DNA of 64,000 nucleotides, taken from NCBI RefSeq assembly GCF_000189635.1, contig NW_002476199.1, positions 186,001 to 250,000 on the forward strand, given 5' to 3'. The translations under genes and the position numbers were made by a program. Numbering within the stretch: position 1 is the stretch's first letter; the number at the start of each line of letters is the position of its first letter. This document shows positions 54,671 through 64,000 of the stretch, one piece after another. The notes under the pieces were generated by a model, which did no database searches, had not been told where the DNA came from, and saw only the letters and a list, made by a program, of their open reading frames with translations. This stretch comes from Tetrahymena thermophila SB210 (Eukaryota > Ciliophora > Oligohymenophorea > Hymenostomatida > Tetrahymenidae).

Positions 54671-54983
54671 ACTCTAAAATATTAAATTTATATTCTTAAT
54701 CTATTTTTATATGTTTGCTTAAAAATAAATATAATTTCTATCAGTTTTTATTAATCTTATTAAAAATATTTAATTTTTTGATTCCATCTAAACAAAATAA
54801 TGGATATTGATTGAATTATAATTATTTAGCTGTTGGCGATAACCATCGAACAATCAATCTATCAATCAATCATTTGATATTTATTTAATAAACACAACAA
54901 AAATTTAATAAAATTTTATCAAATTAATTTTAATTATATCTGAAAAATTTAGCAATTAAAGTTCTTAATTTCAAGGTTAATAC
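54671..54983. other. AT-rich spacer
   Basis: 313 bp between same-strand genes, with an ATCA/ATCT run near 54846-54872. No gene was seen. Confidence 0.55.
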
Positions 54984-57649
54984 ATGAACGAGTAATAAAA
55001 ATCATAGCAATTTAGCTAAATTAAAGATTTCAGCTAATCCTAATTTGAAAAAGATGTAGTTTTATCATTTATTTAATTTAAAGTATCCAGCCTAAATTAT
55101 TTCTTTTTTAGTTATTCTAGAAGACCTATACTAATATGCCATGGAAATCATATAGAATGTATAACAATGTTGAAAAAGAAAATAATTTTTTATATAAAAA
55201 GATAGTTGATATATCTGCTAAAGATGTTTAAAATGAAAGTAATTTTTTTATTTTTATCTTAAAATATTAATTTAATGTTAAATTTGCTACTTGTAATTTA
55301 TAAAATTATTTCATAAATACTATATAGTTACTTTAAAGGAGTAAAAATATGAGTTAAAGTAGAACAATTAACTACTGGTTAGAGTCAAGAAGAGGTAGCA
55401 AAATTCTGCTAAAATAACAGAAGAAAATAGAAGAATGTTTATGAAGCTCTACACTTAAAAACCTCATATCAATTCTCATCAATAATAGTAGGATTATCAG
55501 TAAAAAAAGCAAATAATTAAAAGATTGACTAGATTCCCTTTATCAAACTCAAAGTGTATTAATAATCCTCAAGGCAGTTAAGAGAGCATAAAGATATAAT
55601 AAAGCCTTTTACCAGGAAACAAGTCATTTGTTTACCAAGATACTAAATATGAGGAAATCGTAAATGAAATTAATTAAGAAGAGTTTTAAGGAATGAGAGA
55701 TTCACTTAGAGACGGAAGTTATAAACTGATTAACTTTGCTACAAAAGATCATAATATAATAGCTTAAAGAGTATTTTTTTAAAATATATTAGCATTTCTA
55801 GTTTATCTAAACTTTTTATAAAATATATAAAAAGCCTAGCTCCAGTTGTATGAAGAAAAGTTCCTAAAAAAATATTCCAACAGCTTAAAAGCAACATTTA
55901 AACATACAACAAATATAAAACCTAATTAAGAATCACATTAATACTGACCTCAATACTGAAAATATTCCTCCTAAACCTAAAATAGTTTAAAAACGAGCAT
56001 AAAGTGCTATGAGAACAACTAGATATAAACAATCCGAAAATTAAATGTTATTTGTGCCTACTTTTAAGTAACATCCAAGCATAAATAATGACATTTAGCA
56101 ATCAAAAATAAATGAATGTCATACAACAACAAGGTAGAGAAGTGATAGTCTGAGATAAAGAAAACTGTCTTTGCCTGATACACAGTAGTTACAATAATTT
56201 TAACTAAAAGAGAAGGATGAAGAGGAAGAAGAAGAGGACCTTTGCTATGACTAACAAAAGGAGTTTCGTTAAATTGCATAGTAATATGAACAAATAAAAT
56301 ATGAAAAGGCTAAAAGTAAAGAATAAATATAAAAATAAATACCTTAAACAAAGTATTAAAAAGGTGACTCTCTAAATTATTCCTAATCTAATATAAATTC
56401 AATACATTATTTATAGTCTATTGAATAGCGTAACTGTACCTAGCCAGAATAATCTACATTAACAATAAATTAAATTTTGAAGCAATAAAATTCTTACTAA
56501 AAAAACCATTCTATTTCTGCTTCCAAATATAATTGCAAAGATTTTGTAAAATTTTTTATTTTATTTTTAACTTTAATTCTAAATTTAATTTTCTTTTAAA
56601 AAATCTAGTCTGCAAATATAGAAGGTAATTCTTAAGTCAGTGGTTCTATTTAGGTAAAAAACTTTTTTGAAGATGAAAAAGGAATAAGCAAACAAAAATA
56701 TTATTACAGAAATGAGTTAAAGCATACTGAGTAATCTCCTGGATTACACAACAGCTAAGATATAATTGATATCTACAGATAATCAAAAACATAGCCTATA
56801 TATTAAAGCAATAGTAGCTCAGTAAATTATTCTTATGCCTAAAATAAAAACTTTGAAAAAAGCATTGAACAAATTTCTAATAAAAACAAAAATTAATAAA
56901 TTTACTTAGAACAATTAGAAAACCAAGATAATGAAATAAATTAAAATGATATTTATTCAGACATTTCTACAATCAAAACAAAAAAATTCGACTTGATAAA
57001 TCAAAGAATGATGTAAATTGTTTAGTAGAAAAAGTAAAGCTAATAATAGTAATAATTCACTACTATTGATAACAAGAGAAGAAACTATGAACAAGATTTT
57101 GAGTAAAGCCCTACAATTAGAAAAAACAAAGTAGGAATATATTATTTAAATTCAACTAATAAAAATCAGGAAAGTGCAGAAAAAAGTGCAAGAAAAAGCT
57201 ATTAATAAAAAATTTTAAATGGAAAAGACTTGGATTAACATGAGAGTTTTTCATTTAATTAAGCTAATTTAAGTAAACTCAATAAATAAGAATAAGCTGA
57301 AAGGAAAAAAGATAGCTAATAAGTATCTTTTAGGAAAAAAAGCATTGTTTCAAATAGTTTGAATAACAATTCAATTGATAATGGCATAAACTTTTTAAAA
57401 ATGAATGTCTGTTAGAATAAGACTAATTAGCATCTAAATTAAGAAGAAGTTACCTATTAACAAATTTATGACTTACCAATGAGTAAAAGAGTTACAGAAT
57501 AAGAATAACATTAAATTAAAACAAATTTACCTTTATCTATAAATTAAAACTAAGATGAAAAGTCTACAATTAATCATTCTAAAAATCCTCCTTCTTACGT
57601 TTTACCTGAGCTTAGCTAAAAAAAAGATAAAACTAAAAAAAACTTTTGA
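54984..57649 (+). CDS. Low-complexity protein, unrecognised
   Basis: Exons 54984..55055, 55112..55238, 55328..55770, 55835..56545 and 56609..57649; 797 residues, TGA stop. Residues ~25-160 are the most ordered part: TYTNMPWKSYRMYNNVEK, then a helical stretch (KYELKQNNQLLVRVKK; ITEENRRMFMKLY) that may be a short coiled coil. The remainder is Q/N/S/K-rich with an acidic run (EKDEEEEEDL, ~residue 345) and repeated short basic and S-rich patches. Intron 3 (64 nt) was placed because the downstream sense frame begins CCT AGC TCC. No membrane span or enzyme motif is visible. It sits between the two TPR paralogues on the same strand, and a role with them is only a guess from position. Confidence 0.72.
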
Positions 57650-58627
57650 AATTTAATTATAAATAAAAATTATAAAATATCTTATTTCAATTTTTAATAA
57701 ATGGTTTTATTTATAATCACCAAAAAATAAATAACGTATCTATTTTAGTAATTAATTAATGTATTTTTTATTAAAGCTAATATATTATCTATTGCTAAAG
57801 CTTAATTTCTAAAATAATAACAAAAAATACTACCTATTATTTATAAACATTATGAGTCTTTTCTAGTATTTAATGGTAAAATTTAAAAGAAACAAATATC
57901 AAATTTAAAATTAATTTTTATTTAAGGAAAAAATCTTTCTTTTTTTCTGCTTTATTTTACTAATAAACAATTACTTAAAAAATAACGAACAAAAGTAGGA
58001 CTATTTTATAAATATATTTAATAATAGAACTTAAAAGAATAATTATCAAATCAAAAATTAATTAAATTGATTTATATTTTTATTTAAAATTAAATTTTGT
58101 TTAGCCTGATATTAATTTATAAAATCAATAGTTATTGAAAGTAAGTTATCTATTTACAAGTATTTAATTAAATAATTTAAAGAAATAATTATGATATCAT
58201 CTAAATTAATTTATGTTTTTTATTCAAACTTTGCAGCTACTATTTTTTTTAGATTGATACTACATAGAAAGACAAAAATAATTTAAAATAATTTTAGCAG
58301 TTAAACTGCTTATTTTTTAAAAGGTTAAAAAATATTTTACTATTTTTTAATGATTTAATATAAAAAAACTACTATTTTATGATAAATCTATTATTACTTC
58401 TTACATTTTTATGTTTAATTAAAATCTTAATTATAAGATTTAATTTATCAATTAATTAATTAATTATCAATATTTAAATAAAACTGAAAAATATAAATCA
58501 AGTCTTCTTTGAATTATAATTACTTAATAATTAGCAAAATATATCATATCATATCAATTTAGCTAGCTGTAATTAATCTTATTATTATAATAGCAAGCCA
58601 TTGTAACTAAGCTGATTTATAGATAAA
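57650..58627. other. AT-rich spacer, about 1 kb
   Basis: A/T runs with an AATT/ATTA palindromic run near 58447-58471 and two ATCAT units near 58544. No coding stretch was seen. Confidence 0.55.
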
Positions 58628-61600
58628 ATGTCTGAGCACATCGAAGAATTTTCTTCAGATTTTGAATAGTATGGAGTAGAAGAGGATCATGTAAAAGAAA
58701 AGCAGTAAATATTTTTTATTTGCATTTATAATATCAAAAAGCCAGTAAAAGTAATATGCTTAGAAATGCATCTACTTTTTTAATAAAATTAGTAATATAG
58801 TGCTTGAAAAGGCCACCAAAGAAGAGGATTATTAAAATTTAATAGATTAAATATTATAGTAAGTATAAAGTTCTTAAGATAATATAGAGAAATGCTTAAA
58901 AGACTTAAAAAAATGTAAATTATTACAATTTCTTTAATGTTTTTGTAGTAGAAATTTAACATTTTTATGGCTTTTTAATTTAATTTTGGATTATTTAAAT
59001 CAAAACAACAGGCTTAGATGAGTATTTCAATCATCATAATTAGAAGAATTTCGCATAATATTTCAGAAAATGCTTGAAGTAGTTGATTGAAGTAGCAATT
59101 TCGTTTTTGAATCAAGAAAAGCTAGATATGAGTCTCATTATTTTAAATGAATGTGATATATTAGTATAAACTTTTAGTGGGTTTCCAGACATGTAAATTT
59201 TAACTTACAACAACTTGAGTTGCTATTTTCGTAAGTGTAAAGACTAGAAAAGAGCCTTAAAACTACTAGAAAAAGCTGAAAATGTGTATGGCAAAAATTA
59301 GACAACAACGAATATGGGAATAACATTTTTAAATAAAAGCGCAATTCTTAGTGAAATGGGAAGGTAATATTTTTCTATTAATTTGTTAATTAATTATTGA
59401 TAAGTTTTTGTATGATAGGCACTAAGAAGCTATTAAATGTGCAAAGGCATCAGTGAAAGAGCTTAAAAATTAATTTGAAAAAGTCTTCGAGCAAAAGAAA
59501 TCACACCAAGAAAAATATTTAAATATGAAGAACTTTAAAAATTCAATGCTATCAAACTCAATGGGAGATAATAGTAAATTAGAAGAAGATTTTTACTAAA
59601 GAGAAGAACAAACAAAATAGATAAATTTGGAATTCTAAGATATTGCCACAGAATTAGGAATTGCATATCATAATTTGGCAACTGAAGAATAATATTTTAA
59701 GCTTTTTGATAGAAGTATTAAGAATTTTTTTAATGCATACACGATTGTCAAAGAATATTTAGGAGATAATCATCCATTGACAACTTAATTTTACTAATCT
59801 TTTTAAGTTGTGAACAAAGTAAATTTTAGCTTATTTACAAAACTTAAAATTAATATTTATTTTAGAAATATTAGTTGCATATTAGCAATTCAAATAACAT
59901 GGATTAAGGAAAGTAAAAGAAATTTCATAATAAGATAAATGAAAGTCCTGAATATTATTCTAAAGATCTTAATTCCATATAAAATAATTATAATAATAAT
60001 GAATTAGCTGCAATTAATACATAAAATTCTATTGAAGAATTTAATGCAGAAGAATAAAAAGAACAAAAACAGAGCTTTAAAAATAATGACATTTAGCTGC
60101 AAAGGAAAAATATTGTTCCATAAGAAGAAGTGAAGAATAGAAAAATGTTAAAAAAATAGCTTGAAGGAACTGTGATTGACTATAAATAACAAATGAAGGC
60201 GATTAACTTGAATATATATAATCTGCTCTATAGTGATGAAGAGGGAGAAGAAGGTTAAAATGAAATGTATATACCTAACACTCAAGCCAGAATAGAATTA
60301 TATAAAAATAAATATTAATAATAACCTCCTCAAAGTTTAAAAAATTAATCAAGTATTTCTCAAAAAAAGCCTCAAATATACAATTAGATGTATTTTGATA
60401 ATCTTAAAGAAATGCACTAGTTTAAGATTAAGCAATAAAAAACTCTTGAAAATTAAGAGCAAAATAATAATAAAAACATTAAATATTCGAAAGCTTCAGA
60501 TTTAATTGAAAATATAATGGAATCACCTAAAAGCTCAGAGAAGAAAATAAATATTTTTGAGATAGATCAAATGTTGATAAGGAGAAATAAAAGTAACTAA
60601 AATTAAAGATAAAAAGGTGGCTCAGATCTTTATTTTGGCTAAACACAACACAAGTCTGGGTAAGATTCTAAGGAGCAATAAGCAGTAGATATAAATCATC
60701 CTGCATTCTTTTTAGCTAAAAAAATGTAAGGAAAGTATACAAAGCAAAGCACTATAAGACCTATGACAGCTTAAGAAATATTAGATTCACCACCTTAAAA
60801 GAAAGAAGTTGGTGGAAGAAAGTATAAAGTTAACCCTAAATTGTTAATTCCAGATACAGTAATCGAAGCAACGAATAGGTACTAAGATTACTTGTAAAGA
60901 GAAAAATAATAAAATTAAAAGAAGAGTTTCGTAATAAAATCTACAAGCACAAAAAATCTAAAATAAGCTGACAAGGAAAAGCATGAAAAAATGTTTAACT
61001 TAGAGGGCATTAACAGTCACTAAGAAAATCCAAAATTTGACAAGAATAAAGTAAATACTCTATATAACGGCTAAGGTTAAAAAGTTTTAACTTAAGGGAA
61101 ACACAATTCAAGTGAAAAAAGTATTAGCAAAAATGGCTAAGAAATTGACAATAATAATTTTAAATAAAAATTAGAACAAATGAAATAAAAAATTGTTTTA
61201 AGTTAACAAGAAAATGAAAGATTAAAAAATCAAAATAAAAAGTGGAACTTCGAAACAATAAAAGACGATCAAACAAACTTAGAAAAAAACAATTAAAAAA
61301 GCTAACTAAGCTAGCAAAAAAGAGGTGAATCTGCTTATTATGTAAATAAAATACCTTCGAAATCCTAAGAAAGGAGGATTCATTCACAGTCTGGAAACAT
61401 AGAAGCTGCTACTTAAATCCCAGCTGAGTATCAAATTGTTTCTCCTTACATGAATAGCGCTGTAAGAGCTAAGAGCAGCTTAGTTTCAGCTATTCAAAAA
61501 GGTAGAATGTGTTGTGTATTTGATGAAAATACTTATAATTTAATTATTGCTTTTTAAGATATTCAATCAGGATAAGGAGTTGAAATGGAAGATTAATGCA

Positions 61601-63684
61601 GATTTTATATAAATTTATCAAACTTAAGAGAAATCTTTTCTAAGGAAGATGATTCTAAGTATTAGACTCATTAAGAGTCTAAAAAGTATTATTATTAAGA
61701 TCCTCAAGAATTAAATGAAGTAAAGCTACAAATGTTGAGATATAACTTAGAAACTTTATTCAAAAAATTTAAACCTCTTCTAAGTATTGATATTGAGAAG
61801 AAATGTCTTGTAGTAGAACAAAATTTTTCTGGATATAGTGTATAAATTTAGACACCTTTGCACCCAAAAGGAATAGTTACAAAATTAAATTTTTATTCCG
61901 CTAATTCAAGCAATTTTACACTTCCATCATCTAAAAATAGCTCTGAAAGCTAAAAGAATTTGAAAAATATGCTTGTAGTCGAGTATCCTGCTGAAGAATT
62001 GTTTCTTTAAAAGGAAAATAAAAAATTAGAAGAAATGGAAGAAAATTTTGTAATATTATAAAAATTTGTGTATATATCTCTAGGTAATAAATAAGGAATG
62101 CTAGCTACATTACTAAATACGAATACTTAGTAGTTGTAATTTAATTTTAAATCTATTGATTAACTAGTAGACGTCTCTCACTATGTAGTTGTAGAGCCCA
62201 TTATTCAAGACTATGGCCCGTATTTTGAATCTGAGGACACTTAAATAGCCTTAAGTATACTCTGTGAAAATTTAGTTTCTATGTGGAAATACGATGGCAA
62301 AAATCTCACTTATGATAAAAAAGGTAAGTTTTTTTTAATTTATTTTTTGTTCAAAATTAAATATAAAATAATTATTTAATAATAAATAGATAAATGGAGT
62401 CTAAAAAATGAAATAGAAATACCAGACTAGGGAAAAAAACAATTATAGTACTAAATAATTCAATAGCCTTCAAATGACTTTAGTATAATATAGAAAAAAG
62501 AAGCTTGGATAGAAATTTATGAGGATGATAATCTAGATTATTAGATAAATAAAAAAGAATTACTTGACAAGATTGATGAAAGTCATGAAAGTGAAGATGA
62601 GTCTAAATAAGAAAAAATGCCCTTCAATAAACATCATTAAAAACCTATTTAATCTTCATTTTCTCATAATGAAAAAGCAAATCATTCTAATCTGCCAAGT
62701 AAAAAGTTCCAAGTTGTAAATAAATATGAGGAAGAAGATTTTGAATTAGAATACGAAGATGGAAAAAATCAAAAATTAGATAAAAGCCCAACTCATACTT
62801 AAAGCTAAGAAATTCAATCAAAAAATTCAAGTAGAATTCCTTCAAAGCATGAATCAAGCTAGGATGTAAATGAAAATTAATCTAATGCATTTCAAAAATA
62901 GTAAAAAATAGAATAAAGGTAAAGAAGCATAGATGATTAAAATAAAGTAGAAAAAGAAAACATTTAAATGTCTTAAAAAAATTCATAAAAAGAAAAAGAA
63001 GACAATTCTAAAATTTAGCAACAAAACAACATCCCTCAACACTAATAATTAGATTTAGAATAGAAAAATCAATAATAGAGATAAAATTCTTTTTTAAATG
63101 AAACTAATGGGGGAGAAAGCTCCAAAAATACAAGATAAAAAAATCTCTCAAACTAATTTGCTAGACCTCAGTCATCAAAAAAACAAATGGATATAAGAAA
63201 TAATCTATCTAAAGGAAGTCCTCAAAATAATCTAGAAGATTAAAATATCCTTAATTTTGATACTAATAAGTAAATTATTTTAACCAATGACTTGTAAAAT
63301 TAAGAAGAATAATAAGATGATGATGACGAACAAGAAATATATCAATAAGATTAAATAAATAACAAAGAAAGAAAAAGTAGTGTTATTTAGAAAACCAATG
63401 ATTAAAGTAAAAACTAAGATCATAAGAATAATTAAAAAAATAACGTTAATAATGATTATGAGTAAAGAGATAGTGCAATAAGCGAATTTAAATAACAAGG
63501 AGAAAATTGTAACAAAAAAGCTCAGAACAGAGAAAGACCTGATGCGACCTACTCAAAGTCAAGAAACAACTCTTTAAAAATTCAATAAGAATAAATGAAA
63601 AATAACTATTCATTAAATATTTCCTAAGAAAAAGAAGGAGATGTAGAATATATCGATATCAATGATACATAACAAATAGAATGA
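58628..63684 (+). CDS. Large TPR-domain protein with second ordered domain (paralogue of the gene at 51865)
   Basis: Exons 58628..58690, 58752..58914, 59012..59363, 59419..59818, 59866..62323 and 62390..63684; 1576 residues. Residues ~76-325 are TPR-like helix pairs: EKLDMSLIILNECDI; YFRKCKDQKRALKLLEKA; FLNKSAILSEMGR then HQEAIKCAKASVKEL; IAYHNLATEEQYFKL; EYLGDNHPLTTQFYQS. A long K/Q/N-rich linker leads to a second ordered region (~residues 845-1190: SAIQKGRMCCVFDENTYNL; CRFYINLSNLREIF; KFVYISLGNKQGML; DVSHYVVVEPIIQDYG) with beta-rich character that I do not recognise. The last ~380 residues are disordered. Intron positions in the TPR region match the paralogue at 51865. The first intron (58691-58751) is the least certain join; other donors upstream are possible. 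Role: probably a scaffold. Confidence 0.85.
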
Positions 63685-64000
63685 ATGAAATGAATGAGTT
63701 TTAATTTATTTAATTCGAAATCAATACAATTAGTCTCCTAATTTTTTGAGAATATTTGTTAACATGTAAATTTCATAAAGAATTTGTTATCTAATAAATT
63801 AATCTCCAGTAAGCTAAATAAATTATTTTTAAATGAGTTTTTTTTTCCTATTTGTGTATGTATGTATTTACTATATTGAGAGAAGTATTAAAATGTTATT
63901 TCTTTATTCAAAATTTATCAGTATATTTTCATAAAAAACTACATGAAAAAATAAATGGTATTTTCTAAAATTCTTAATTTATAGCCAATGATAATTTTAT
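63685..64000. other. AT-rich 3' flank to window end
   Basis: A/T runs after the TPR gene, with a GAATGAAT/GAAATGAATGA run at the start. No gene was seen before the window ends. Confidence 0.5.

Noticed and set aside
1-64000. Telomere, chromosome-breakage sequence, CRISPR array, transposase or viral genes
   Set aside because: None of the corresponding repeats or protein motifs was noticed on reading through both strands; absence by eye is not proof.

Overview
The window looks like macronuclear DNA of a ciliate close to Tetrahymena. Long protein-coding stretches appear only when TAA and TAG are read as glutamine and TGA is the sole stop. Under that code every gene modelled here ends in TGA. 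Base composition is strongly AT-rich, introns are mostly 40-130 nt with GT...AG ends, spacers are 0.3-1.2 kb of A/T runs, and many proteins carry long Q/N/S/K-rich stretches. Nothing seen fixes the species. No telomeric repeat, rRNA, tRNA or CRISPR array was found.

Left part (1-15144): the 3' part of a protein with two cyclic-nucleotide-binding-type domains; a small membrane-anchored protein on the minus strand; a 1098-residue protein ending in a bacterial-type D-alanyl-D-alanine carboxypeptidase (peptidase S11) domain; two unrecognised proteins; and, on the minus strand, a VPS9-domain protein (Rab5-type GEF).

Middle (15145-26306): a large BIG/Sec7-type Arf GEF in 18 exons, divergent from the VPS9 gene. 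Its Sec7 domain lacks the usual catalytic glutamate. Next come a minus-strand protein with weak Mo25-like features and a possible 61-residue protein.

Right part (26307-64000), all on the plus strand: a 2791-residue armadillo-type protein with a PH-like C-terminus (19 exons); a 650-residue coiled-coil protein; a 1983-residue polytopic membrane protein with a PAS-like domain; a 334-bp tandem duplication; an unrecognised 755-residue protein; and two TPR proteins flanking an unrecognised low-complexity protein. The two TPR genes are paralogues that share three intron positions and phases.

Functionally the clearest theme is membrane traffic (VPS9 and Sec7 regulators side by side) and signalling (cyclic nucleotide, PAS), but no operon-like system is visible. 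Exon boundaries were chosen by eye from GT/AG sites, reading phase and protein continuity. Every joined model keeps its frame (total length divisible by 3), which supports most of them. The 5' end of the Arf GEF and of the Mo25-like gene are unresolved.
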